A DNA stretch of 64,000 nucleotides from JBGQAS01 sp963699305 (GTDB lineage Bacteria > Chloroflexota > Anaerolineae > Anaerolineales > Anaerolineaceae): the NCBI GenBank assembly GCA_963699305.1, contig OY969431.1, forward strand, positions 744,001 to 808,000, written 5' to 3'. Under the pieces are notes generated by a model that worked only from the letters and a program-made list of their open reading frames with translations, ran no database searches and was not told the DNA's origin. The translations under genes were made by a program, and so were the position numbers. Shown here one piece after another: positions 53,770 to 62,560 of this stretch (position 1 is the first letter of the stretch; every line of letters starts with the position of its first letter).

Positions 53770-55347
53770 CTATTCGGTGTCTTTAAGTTTGAAATATAGA
53801 TCACCCAAATGGGAAATCTTTTCGTTATGGATCAAGGTTATTAAAATGGGGGCGGGAGGGCACCGGCGCAATAGATTTACGGTCGCATATAATTCCTGGG
53901 CGTGAACCTGTCCTTGTGGATTCAATTTTGCTAATTCTTTCATTAGCTTCATTACGAGTTCTTCGAGATTCATCCTGGAAAAAGTTCCCTTTTCCCACAT
54001 TGCATCAATTTGATTTGGATCGGAAATGAAAAGAGCCATCCTTTCTTCAAAAGCCGCGGAAACCGGTTGTTTTAACATGGCAAAAATCACACCTCCATCC
54101 GAACCAATCAGGGCAGTTCGTATCCATTCGCGATTCTGTTTCCTTTTTTCACAAACGATTTGAACTTCACCCGGGATTTTAGTTTTTTGAAGATGAACAA
54201 GACTTCCGGGTATCAAATCATGGGATTTATACCATTCTGAAAGTCCATAAACATAATTAAAAGGCCGCACTACCCATCCTTCGAATTTCTTTTGCGATTC
54301 ATGATCGATAAATTGAAAACGAATTCTTGGCGCTTCATTCGCTGTTGGTAATAGGCTTCGGATCGAATTGGTTAGGGGAATTGTTCCAGAACGCCAATGT
54401 GGATAAATGAGACTAAAAGTTGACTCTGATATTTCTTTATCAATGTGCTTTCCTGGTTCCAGTTCATCTGCATTTATCAAATCAAAAGATGACAATAAGA
54501 CAGAAATGGAGGAATAATCGATCTCTGGGGAAACATACCGTAGCTGGAGGGGGATTTTTTGTACTATTTCGGGTTCACGCGAACGGAGGAACCATAAGGT
54601 CTCTCCGGAAGGTCCAACTTCGTCAAATCGACCATCTTCCTGCAATGCTAAATCCATTGAGAATTCCAATAATTGTGCGTTGATATTTTTCGGAAGATCA
54701 GCTTGCTCAATGATCTTTGAAATTGGTAATGGGCCACCGTTTGCCTCTTCAAGAATGGCTTCTGATAAATTTAAATGACCTTGATTTATATCTATCAATA
54801 AGGAGCGTGGGAACCATTTTCCTGCGATGAGGACCAAGTCTTTGTTTTCAATGAGGGATTGATGAATTTTTTTATAAAGTGTCTTCCCGTAAAGATCTAG
54901 GACTTTCTGAATATCAAAGCTTGGATCATTCTCATTCAACCTGAGAGGCTCATTTAATTCATGTTTTTCAATTTTTGAAGCAAAATGCTTTGTTGTGGAA
55001 TCTGAAAATAGAACTTCTATTACTTCCATGCCCAGATATTCTGGATTTATCCCAGGGCGGATGTTTGCTACTTTGCCTTTCTTGTCCGAAAAGAATGGAA
55101 ATGATAATTCTTGCCCAACTTGAAATGTATTCTTTGGTTTATATACATCCGTTTTTTGCTGATGAACAGTTGTCAGAATTTCTTTTTCCCGGAGAATTCT
55201 GTGTACTAATAAAGCTGAGAGTAAATCAGCTGTTGAAAGGGGGGTTTCAATTTCCAGGAGGTGATTATAGAGATATTCAATATCGTCAGGTTGAATTTGA
55301 TAATTATCCCAAAAATTTTCAGGTAAGGTAATTTCTTTGAGTACCAT
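53770..55347 (-). CDS. Hypothetical protein with possible winged-helix segment
   Basis: I do not recognise this 525-residue protein. The N-terminal third has a domain around TFQVGQELSFPFF and RPGINPEYLGMEVIEV, with SH3-like beta content. Around residues 195-240 LSEAILEEANGGPLPISKII and a following helix-sheet pattern resemble HARE-type or other winged helices. No signal peptide or transmembrane segment is present. ATG 55347 is used. Co-transcribed with the 149-residue gene. Any DNA- or RNA-related role is inference. Confidence 0.7.
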   Translation of the reverse strand: MVLKEITLPENFWDNYQIQPDDIEYLYNHLLEIETPLSTADLLSALLVHRILREKEILTTVHQQKTDVYKPKNTFQVGQELSFPFFSDKKGKVANIRPGINPEYLGMEVIEVLFSDSTTKHFASKIEKHELNEPLRLNENDPSFDIQKVLDLYGKTLYKKIHQSLIENKDLVLIAGKWFPRSLLIDINQGHLNLSEAILEEANGGPLPISKIIEQADLPKNINAQLLEFSMDLALQEDGRFDEVGPSGETLWFLRSREPEIVQKIPLQLRYVSPEIDYSSISVLLSSFDLINADELEPGKHIDKEISESTFSLIYPHWRSGTIPLTNSIRSLLPTANEAPRIRFQFIDHESQKKFEGWVVRPFNYVYGLSEWYKSHDLIPGSLVHLQKTKIPGEVQIVCEKRKQNREWIRTALIGSDGGVIFAMLKQPVSAAFEERMALFISDPNQIDAMWEKGTFSRMNLEELVMKLMKELAKLNPQGQVHAQELYATVNLLRRCPPAPILITLIHNEKISHLGDLYFKLKDTE

Positions 55348-55407
55348 ATATGAACAATTCTACCTTTAGTAAATGCAAGGTGCTATTATACCTTAGCAAC
55401 CTTACAA

Positions 55408-56808
55408 TTATGGATATGAATTTTCCAACCAATCGAAAGGTTGAACTTGAACTCCATGAACCCAAACCTCCCAATGCAAATGATAACCGGTTACCCTACC
55501 GGTCTTCCCGATAATTCCAATTTCCTGACCTTTCGTTACGTAATCCCCGATATTCACATTAATTGAGTCCTGATGATAATAAGCTGAAAATACTCCCCAA
55601 CCATGATCAATAATTGTTGCATTACCCCTTACCGTCAATGTTCCTACATAAACAACTATTCCTGAGGCTGATGCGTAAATTGAAAGTGTGTTTTCGGTTG
55701 CGCAAGTACCAAAATCGACTCCGGCATGAAAATATGTGAAGTCACTCCCGTTATATGAACGACGGTTACCAAATCGGGATTTGACACACAGAGGATCACC
55801 TAAAGGTTGTTGCCATAAACCTTCCCATTGGAGTGTTGGTGTCACTTGAGATACTAAAGATCTGATTAGATCTTCTTCCGGAGCCACAATCGCTGGATCT
55901 ATAGTAGTAGGCTCGACTTGAAGTGGAGGGTCCTGTCCGAAATTTCCAGAATCTAAAAGCATATTTTGACTAAAAGAAAATGATTTTCCATCGGAACTTG
56001 TTCCAGATAATTCAAAGGGAGCTAATCCGATTGGAGCCATTGCATGGATACCTTGCAAAGCGACATATTCATTTGGGTTTGTTTCAAAAAAGCTCAAAGA
56101 AAAACCATTCAGAGAACCCGAAAGAGTTAGTGGTTGATTGGTAGATAAAGTAATTTCGACAGTCGCCCCTTGAATTAAGGGAAGAGGTCTGAGTTCGATA
56201 GAAGCAATAAGGGGAGATATAAGGCTGGTAACTTGTGCGGTGGTTGAATTTGTAAAAAGTAAAGAATCCGAAGGTAGAAAAAACCAATCAGTTACTGTTT
56301 GATTTTGTAAGACCGCTTTCCAAGGATTTTGATTTTGAATAACTGCTAGATCAAATATCGAGATATTTTCATTTATTTGTTTATAAGATGGGAAAAAATC
56401 TGAAGAATTGTTTTCCGGGATTATTAGATATGAACCTGCATAGATTTCAGCAGGACTTGTCAGTCGATTTAATCGGATAAATATTGATCGATCTATTTGA
56501 TACTCGCGCATTAATGAAAATAAATTCTCTCCGAGTGGTATTGCGGTTGTTGTTAGAATTCCCTGAATTCCAGTTAAACCAGGAATGACTAATTGGGTTC
56601 CTACTGACAGAATGTCCGGATTTGAAATGCCATTTGCATCAATTAATTCCTGCGTGGTTATCCCAAATTGTGATGCAATACCCAATAAAGTATCTCCAGG
56701 TTGCACAATATAGACAGGTCCAGACGATTCGGTTTGGGCTGAAGCCGTATTGGAAATTAGAAAACACAGCGAAATTACAATAACAAAAACCAATATTAAT
56801 TTAGTCAT
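55408..56808 (-). CDS. Secreted LysM and M23 peptidase protein
   Basis: This 466-residue protein has a signal peptide (about 1-26, LCFLISNTASAQ), a LysM domain (about 32-75; YIVQPGDTLLGIASQFG, NPDILSVGTQLVIPG) and a second weaker LysM-like stretch (about 90-135). A beta-rich middle and a C-terminal M23 endopeptidase domain follow. Zn-ligand motifs are FHAGVDFG and YHLHWEVWVHG. It should act on peptidoglycan in the envelope. ATG 56808 overlaps the end of the DUF192 gene by eight bases. Confidence 0.92.
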   Translation of the reverse strand: MTKLILVFVIVISLCFLISNTASAQTESSGPVYIVQPGDTLLGIASQFGITTQELIDANGISNPDILSVGTQLVIPGLTGIQGILTTTAIPLGENLFSLMREYQIDRSIFIRLNRLTSPAEIYAGSYLIIPENNSSDFFPSYKQINENISIFDLAVIQNQNPWKAVLQNQTVTDWFFLPSDSLLFTNSTTAQVTSLISPLIASIELRPLPLIQGATVEITLSTNQPLTLSGSLNGFSLSFFETNPNEYVALQGIHAMAPIGLAPFELSGTSSDGKSFSFSQNMLLDSGNFGQDPPLQVEPTTIDPAIVAPEEDLIRSLVSQVTPTLQWEGLWQQPLGDPLCVKSRFGNRRSYNGSDFTYFHAGVDFGTCATENTLSIYASASGIVVYVGTLTVRGNATIIDHGWGVFSAYYHQDSINVNIGDYVTKGQEIGIIGKTGRVTGYHLHWEVWVHGVQVQPFDWLENSYP

Positions 56809-57169
56809 AAGAAAAAAACACTTTTGTTCCAACCTTGAAATGTTTTATCCAATCTGGATGAGCTTCTAGGACAAATTTTGCAGGTTTCTGAGGACCATAA
56901 AAAGGATGCCATTTTTTGGCAAGTTGAACATCCACTATTTCATGTTTTTCATTAATCCAGGCAACTGCAATATCCATAAACATAAAAAACATGTGAATGG
57001 AGGTATTCAAGACCGATTCATTTTTTTCGACAAATAATATTCCCTCGTTGTAAGGAATTGATGATCTAAACATCAATCCTTTGAATTTGCACCAGAATCC
57101 ATCACAATATTGGGCGTGAATGAATTTCGAGTCGATTTTTTCTTGAAATGTAATCCGGATGAATTTCAT
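56801..57169 (-). CDS. DUF192 family protein
   Basis: This 122-residue protein shows the DUF192 pattern: FKGLMFRSSIPYNEGILFV, SIHMFFMFMDIAVAWINEKH, VLEAHPDWIKHFKVGTKVFF. The function is unknown; family members are often exported, but no signal peptide is seen here. It overlaps the receiver gene by four bases upstream and the LysM-M23 gene downstream, forming a tight three-gene operon. Confidence 0.88.
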   Translation of the reverse strand: MKFIRITFQEKIDSKFIHAQYCDGFWCKFKGLMFRSSIPYNEGILFVEKNESVLNTSIHMFFMFMDIAVAWINEKHEIVDVQLAKKWHPFYGPQKPAKFVLEAHPDWIKHFKVGTKVFFSYD

Positions 57170-57558
57170 GCTGGTTTTTGAGGTATTAATGAATCGACCG
57201 ATTCGATCAGTTCTTGAAGACGGAAAGGCTTACAAATATAACCGTCCGCTTTGGCGACTTTCAATCCGAGAATTTTATCTATGGTTTCCGTTTTTGCTGT
57301 AATGATAACTACCGGAATATTTTTCGTTTCTTGGTTTTTTTTGAGTTTTTGATAAATTTCCCAACCATCGATTACAGGCAGCATCAGATCCAAGAGAATT
57401 AATGTAGGTTTTTCTTTTTTTATGATAGTGAGCGCTTTTGTGGAATCTGTAACACCGATTACTTTGAATCCACGTTTATTAAGGATGGTAGTCACCAATT
57501 CCACCATATCCTTATCATCTTCAACATAAATGATCTTTGTTATGCTAATCTTACCCAT
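57166..57558 (-). CDS. Stand-alone response regulator receiver protein
   Basis: This 130-residue single receiver domain has IYVEDDKDM (acidic pocket), phospho-Asp in TLILLDLMLPVIDGWE, Thr in VVIITAK and Lys in GYICKPF. No output domain or kinase is nearby. ATG 57558 (MGKISITKII) is preferred. It heads the receiver-DUF192-LysM/M23 operon, divergent from the NarL-type regulator gene at 57636. Confidence 0.9.
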   Translation of the reverse strand: MGKISITKIIYVEDDKDMVELVTTILNKRGFKVIGVTDSTKALTIIKKEKPTLILLDLMLPVIDGWEIYQKLKKNQETKNIPVVIITAKTETIDKILGLKVAKADGYICKPFRLQELIESVDSLIPQKPA

Positions 57559-57635
57559 ATTCAATAATAAGTTTACCACAGGAAAATATGGCAGATTCTC
57601 GTTTATAATACCTTTGAGAAAAGAAGGAGTTAGGA

Positions 57636-58289
57636 ATGGCTAAGCATCGCATTCTTCTTGTTGACGACCATGAGGTTGTAAGACTTGGTCTTAAAGCTCT
57701 TCTGGAACGACATCCTCAATTCGAAGTTGTAGGAGAAGCAGGTAACGCTCGAGAAGCCTTAGAACAAGTGAGTCGGATACGTCCGGATGTGGTCCTGATG
57801 GACATCAGATTGCCTGGTACATCAGGCATCGAAGCCTGCGAAGAAATCACAAAGAATTACCCTAATACGAAAGTTGTCATGCTTACTTCCTATGCAGAGG
57901 ATGAAATGCTTTTTTCTGCCATACGGGCTGGAGCTTCTGGATATGTGTTAAAGCAAATTGGTGCAGAAGATTTGGTCCGGGCGATTGAATCTGTTGGTAG
58001 AGGTGAAGCTACTCTAGATCCCGCGGTTACCCAACGAGTATTCCATGAAGTACGGCGCGCCGTGAAAGAAGAAGAAGCTGCCGCATTTTCTAATTTAAGC
58101 CAACAGGAAAGGCATGTATTATTGCTGGTTTCTGAGGGTAAAACAAACCGCGAAATTGCGAAAACATTGTTCCTCGGCGAGGGAACGGTTCGCAATTATG
58201 TAAGCAGTATTCTTTCAAAACTGGGTGTAAGCAATCGTGCTGAAGCTGCAGCTTATGCCGTTGAACATAGCCTTAGAGAATATTTATAA
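57636..58289 (+). CDS. NarL/LuxR family response regulator
   Basis: This 217-residue protein has an N-terminal receiver domain (ILLVDDHEVVRLGLKALLE, phospho-Asp in DVVLMDIRLPGTSG about 54, MLTSYAED, Lys in YVLKQIG) and a C-terminal LuxR helix-turn-helix (about 150-210; LSQQERHVLLLVSEGKTNRE, GTVRNYVSSILSKLGVSNR). AAGGAG precedes the ATG. No histidine kinase is in the window, so its signal is unknown. Confidence 0.93.
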   Translation: MAKHRILLVDDHEVVRLGLKALLERHPQFEVVGEAGNAREALEQVSRIRPDVVLMDIRLPGTSGIEACEEITKNYPNTKVVMLTSYAEDEMLFSAIRAGASGYVLKQIGAEDLVRAIESVGRGEATLDPAVTQRVFHEVRRAVKEEEAAAFSNLSQQERHVLLLVSEGKTNREIAKTLFLGEGTVRNYVSSILSKLGVSNRAEAAAYAVEHSLREYL

Positions 58290-58293
58290 AGCT

Positions 58294-59121
58294 TTACATC
58301 GATTGCCAAGTATTTTTCATCAGTATTGCATCTTCTTCAAGAATTGGGCTTTCGCACATGATACGCCCATTTGCTGAATGATTTTTCATTGCTTTAAAGA
58401 GAGCTTTAATATCCAAATCCGCTTCTGATACAGGTAAATGCTTTCTTTCACCTTTTTCTGAATATTCAATTCCTGAAAGATGAATATGCAACTTAGTAAG
58501 GGCATCTTTTCCTAATGCTTCGGAATAAAGATCGAGCACGATATTCCATTCCTTTTCAGAATTGTTGGAACCATCCCCATTTCGCGCATGTAAATGTGCA
58601 AAATCCATGCACGGTAAAACCATTTCACATTCTTTGCTTATTACCAATAGATCTTCCAACGAACCTAACATGGCAGATTTTCCCATGGTTTCAGGACGTA
58701 AAGTAACGTTTATTTCTTTCGATTGAAGCTCACTAACAATTTCTTGCAATCTGGGTATGACCTTTTTAAGTACAATTAGTCTATCTGTTTTAAAATATGA
58801 ACCAGGATGGAAAACGATGTCTGTTGCACCAGCCAAATAACCAAAATAAGCTGCATCGAATAAGCGCTTTCTAGATTTTGGCCATTCCAAATCCTCAGCA
58901 TTTAGATTGATGTAATAAGGTGCATGAACGCTGAGCGAGACATCGTTTTCCGCTCCTGTTTGGTTTATTGACTTGCATGTTTGCTCGGAAACTCTTACAG
59001 ATTGAACCCAGGCAAGCTCAAAAGCATTTAGTCCTAATAAGGATATTTGCTGAATTGCACCTATACTTCCCCCAGGTTTTAAGGGAGTTGAAATGGGTGA
59101 ACCGACAGTTCCGAATCTCAT
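58294..59121 (-). CDS. Endonuclease IV-like TIM barrel protein
   Basis: This 275-residue protein belongs to the AP endonuclease family 2/xylose isomerase-like TIM barrels. Metal-ligand landmarks match Nfo: SVHAPYYINLNAED, VFHPGSYFK, RPETMGKSAMLG, CMDFAHLHARNGDG, LHIHLSGIEYSEKGERKH and CESP near the end. It probably cleaves abasic DNA as endonuclease IV does, although related barrels are sugar isomerases. The stop lies five bases from the convergent NarL gene end. Confidence 0.82.
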   Translation of the reverse strand: MRFGTVGSPISTPLKPGGSIGAIQQISLLGLNAFELAWVQSVRVSEQTCKSINQTGAENDVSLSVHAPYYINLNAEDLEWPKSRKRLFDAAYFGYLAGATDIVFHPGSYFKTDRLIVLKKVIPRLQEIVSELQSKEINVTLRPETMGKSAMLGSLEDLLVISKECEMVLPCMDFAHLHARNGDGSNNSEKEWNIVLDLYSEALGKDALTKLHIHLSGIEYSEKGERKHLPVSEADLDIKALFKAMKNHSANGRIMCESPILEEDAILMKNTWQSM

Positions 59122-59164
59122 AGTGTCCGTCCTTTCCGGAGAATGTAATCTTGGTAAATTAAGT

Positions 59165-59611
59165 TTAAGAAGATCTTACAAGAATCCCACTTCGTTGTAA
59201 TAATTTGTCTTGCAATTTCCACATTTTATTTTTGTTTTTATTTGTATCGTGATCATAACCAAATAAATGTAGGATCCCATGAACCAGTAATAATGAAATT
59301 TCATCTGATAATGAATTATTATTTGCATTTGCCTGGTTAGTAGCTTGTTCAACGGAAATAACTATGTCTCCCAAAAATGTCATGTTATCTATGGGAAATT
59401 TCTCATCCATCGTGAACGAAAGCACATCGGTGGGTTCATCGATTTCTCGATATTTCTTATTTAATCCTTGGATAATTTTGTTATTTGTAAAGGTTACGGT
59501 TACTATCATCTCTTTCATCGATAATATTTGAAGCGCAAGCGCGGAAACTCTTTCTACTAAAGAACGATCGATGATATGTCGATATTTCACTGGAAGGTCT
59601 ACATAAATCAT
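59165..59611 (-). CDS. ybeY: Endoribonuclease YbeY
   Basis: This 148-residue zinc-dependent RNase acts in 16S rRNA maturation and ribosome quality control. It carries the signature HGILHLFGYDHD (three His ligands) and DEPTDVLSFTMDE. Its start overlaps the stop of the pgpH-type gene by four bases, the usual pgpH-ybeY neighbourhood. Confidence 0.95.
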   Translation of the reverse strand: MIYVDLPVKYRHIIDRSLVERVSALALQILSMKEMIVTVTFTNNKIIQGLNKKYREIDEPTDVLSFTMDEKFPIDNMTFLGDIVISVEQATNQANANNNSLSDEISLLLVHGILHLFGYDHDTNKNKNKMWKLQDKLLQRSGILVRSS

Positions 59612-61707
59612 TTGCGGAATATTTTTACTTTTGGTTTTTTTCGAGATTCTTCCAGGGATTCGATGTCTGGATACTGCAATCGTGGGTGATATGAATTTCT
59701 AAGTGTACTTACAATGGAATCTTCGATTTTTATCAAATTTTGAAATGTAAGGTCTGAATCATCCAGTTGACCCTCACTTTTACAATAGTCAATCACTGTA
59801 TGAACAAGTAATGCTAATTCACTTTCGCTTTTAGGTAATTCTGCACGTGCTTTCGCTTCGCAACTATCAGAAAGCATGAGGATGGCAGTCTCACGCGAAG
59901 ATGGTTTTGGACCTGGATAACGAAATTCATCTTGTGAAACCGTTAATCCATTGGTTAACGCTCTCCCATATTGATAACGTGTTATTAATGTACCGTGATG
60001 TTCCTGAATGAAATCCAGGACTCTTTTTGGCAATTTTGCTTTTTTTGCCAGAACGACCCCATCATTCACGTGACTGATGATTATTTTTGCACTTTTACGG
60101 GGATTCAATTCATCGTGAGGATTTTTCTGTCCTGGTATCTGATTTTCAATAAAGAAATTTGGATTATTCACTTTACCTACATCGTGGAAGAGAGCTCCTA
60201 CTCGGGAGAGCAGCGTATCTGCGCCGATTACTTCAGCAGCCCGTTCTGCCAAATTTGCAACCATTAAACTGTGCTGGTATGTTCCGGGTGCGTCCTGGAG
60301 GATCGTTTTTAATAGAGGATGATCAGGACGTGAAATGTCCATTAGCCGAATGGGGGTTGCAAGGTTAAGGAATTGCGCAATAACAAAATGAAAAAAAAGA
60401 CCTAAGCTAGAAGACGCCAACCCACAGAAAATGGATGCTGCTGCCAGGGAGGTTATACCGATCCAATCTGTAATCATATTTGGCAGCCGATAAGCTAAGA
60501 TGATGGCAATTCCTGCAAAGCCAACAATCACACCAGCCCAAATAAAATGGATGATTCTTTTTGCTTTTCCAAGAATTAATATTCCAAAAAAACTTCCCAA
60601 TGTATAAAACAAAGTCAATTCGAGCCCGTTTGTGACGCCATAAGACACTAAGATGCTGAGGATCAAGGAAAAGATCATCCCAATCTCAAGGTTGAAAAGG
60701 GAAGCAACAATTAAACCAAATGCCGGGAGAGGAAACAAATAGGGAGCTAATGTCCGGTTGGGAATAAAGAACCGACCGCCATAAAGAAAAATTAAGAATG
60801 AAATGGCAATGATAACCAGGTTTTGAAGCTTGTCGGCAGTTCGCATCTTACGTCGAGAGAAATAAATTTGCACAAAAACAGAAAGCAAGATAACTAATAC
60901 AACAGTCGCAAAAATATCCGTGATCTTTCGATCATTTTCTAGTAATCCATATTCCTGAAGAGTTTCAATAATTAAAGGTGTAATTTTTTGACCGCGTTGT
61001 ACAATTGTCTCGCCTGCGGCAAACGTTTGCGTGATGGGGATAACGTCATTCCGCGCTTTTTCTTTTGCCAAAGTAGTCGCTTCTGGACTTGGCAAACTGG
61101 TTGCAACAATAAAAGGCTGGACGATATTTGATATTAAAAAACGCTGTTCCTCTGGAAAGGAATAACTAACTTGGTCAATAATTGTCGATTTAATCGAGTC
61201 GATGTCGGATTCTTTTATCGAATTACGCAAAATTAGCTCAAGAAGCCGAAGGGATTCCGTTTTGATGAGCTGCCAGGATGGATCGATCACATTGACAAGT
61301 AATTCTGAATTTTCATTTGAAAGTGATAAATGCGTAATATTGGATATGGATTGAATCTTGGTAATATTTTCATATGTTAAATTTGATCGAATGGAATCAA
61401 CCTGGTCCAAAATGGATTCCATCAACGTCAATTGTGAACGGATTATATTTGGATCAGGGGCTAAATAAATATCTTTGATAGAATTTTCGACTTGAGTTCG
61501 TTTCTGCTCAGTGAGTATTTCACTGACATAAGTTAGAGTTTTAGGGGCAATTATCTCTTGAGCAGATACCTGACCAGCTTCTACCGAATACTTGGTAGGA
61601 CGCAAAGCTATGGGCAGCAATAGTGCGCCAAGGGTTAATAAACCTGTAATAACTAGGATGATTCCCTTAAAAGTAGTTTTGGTAAATATTTTCTTTGAAG
61701 AAGACAT
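59608..61707 (-). CDS. 7TM-HD family phosphohydrolase (PgpH-like)
   Basis: This 699-residue membrane protein has an N-terminal helix (about 14-32), an extracytoplasmic 7TMR-HDED domain (about 40-270), seven transmembrane helices (about 275-465) and a cytoplasmic HD domain. The HD motif is LFHDVGKVNNPNFFIENQ, with further ligands in IQEHHGT and LMLSDSCEAKAR. PgpH of Listeria hydrolyses c-di-AMP; the same activity is inferred here. It lies between yqeY and ybeY. Confidence 0.9.
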   Translation of the reverse strand: MSSSKKIFTKTTFKGIILVITGLLTLGALLLPIALRPTKYSVEAGQVSAQEIIAPKTLTYVSEILTEQKRTQVENSIKDIYLAPDPNIIRSQLTLMESILDQVDSIRSNLTYENITKIQSISNITHLSLSNENSELLVNVIDPSWQLIKTESLRLLELILRNSIKESDIDSIKSTIIDQVSYSFPEEQRFLISNIVQPFIVATSLPSPEATTLAKEKARNDVIPITQTFAAGETIVQRGQKITPLIIETLQEYGLLENDRKITDIFATVVLVILLSVFVQIYFSRRKMRTADKLQNLVIIAISFLIFLYGGRFFIPNRTLAPYLFPLPAFGLIVASLFNLEIGMIFSLILSILVSYGVTNGLELTLFYTLGSFFGILILGKAKRIIHFIWAGVIVGFAGIAIILAYRLPNMITDWIGITSLAAASIFCGLASSSLGLFFHFVIAQFLNLATPIRLMDISRPDHPLLKTILQDAPGTYQHSLMVANLAERAAEVIGADTLLSRVGALFHDVGKVNNPNFFIENQIPGQKNPHDELNPRKSAKIIISHVNDGVVLAKKAKLPKRVLDFIQEHHGTLITRYQYGRALTNGLTVSQDEFRYPGPKPSSRETAILMLSDSCEAKARAELPKSESELALLVHTVIDYCKSEGQLDDSDLTFQNLIKIEDSIVSTLRNSYHPRLQYPDIESLEESRKKPKVKIFRK

Positions 61708-62156
61708 TATTCCTTGGTGAGTAAATTACGGACAATTTTGCTGATCACATCATTTGAAGCTTTACCTTGGATAAGAGGAATCATCTCTTTCATTACTCTC
61801 CCCATATCTTTCATCTCTACAGCATTCGTTTGTGATATGATTTTTTTGGCGATTTCAAGCACTTCGTTCTCAGGCATCTGTTTCGGTAGGTACGATTCGA
61901 TCACTCGGATTTCAGAATTAGTCGCTTCGATGATATCGTTTCGGTTCCCTTTTTCTGCTTCATGGATCGTTTCTTGACGAAGTTTCAACTCTTTTTGAAG
62001 CAAGGAGAGAATAGCTGAGTCATCAAGCTTTTCTCCTTTTTCGACTTCCGCAAGTTTAACGCCGGTTAAGATCATTCGCAAAGTATCTCTCATGATGCTG
62101 TTGCCTTTACGCATAGCCTCTTTTAAATCATTTTCGAATTTAGTTTTGAGCTCCAT
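61707..62156 (-). CDS. yqeY: GatB/YqeY domain protein
   Basis: This 149-residue protein is a free-standing GatB-tail-like domain: LKEAMRKGNSIMRDTLRMIL, RQETIHEAEKGNR, IRVIESYLPKQMPENEVLEI, MGRVMKEMIPLIQGKASND. In GatB this domain touches tRNA; the free protein's role is unclear. Its stop overlaps the start of the pgpH-type gene by one base. Confidence 0.93.
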   Translation of the reverse strand: MELKTKFENDLKEAMRKGNSIMRDTLRMILTGVKLAEVEKGEKLDDSAILSLLQKELKLRQETIHEAEKGNRNDIIEATNSEIRVIESYLPKQMPENEVLEIAKKIISQTNAVEMKDMGRVMKEMIPLIQGKASNDVISKIVRNLLTKE

Positions 62157-62165
62157 TGTGCCTCT

Positions 62166-62549
62166 TTATGGAATCATATCATTAACTGAAATAAATTCTC
62201 GGATATGGGACATAATATTAGGGCCGATCCCCGGTACTAAAGGAAGATCATCAATTGAATTGAGTTTTCCATTCTTTTCGCGATACTCTATGATTGCATT
62301 AGCTTTTGTATTGCCTATCCCGGGCAGCAAAATGAATTACTCGACACTCGCTGTATTTATATCTAGTATATTTCTAGAAGGAATTATTTCTTGAGAATTC
62401 CCGACAAGAGTGGCTTCAGGTGTAGGAATGATTTCAATGTGAACAGCAGAAATAGGTATTTTATGAGCGTTGGAAAAATAAATAAAAACGAACCCGCTGA
62501 GGATAAATCCAAGAAAGATTCCAATAAGTAATATGAAACCTTTTTTCAT
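62166..62549 (-). CDS. comEA: ComEA-type helix-hairpin-helix DNA-binding protein (in-frame stop here)
   Basis: This protein would have 127 residues. It has an N-terminal transmembrane anchor (about 4-26), a short linker, and a helix-hairpin-helix domain: ILDINTASVE-stop-FILLPGIGNTKANAIIEYRE, then DDLPLVPGIGPNIMSHIREF. The TAA at 62337-62339 is in frame and replaces an expected Glu (GAA to TAA). ComEA binds incoming DNA in natural transformation; no comEC is in the window. It may be a base error or a real nonsense mutation. Confidence 0.82.
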
Positions 62550-62560
62550 ACTCTTCTAGT

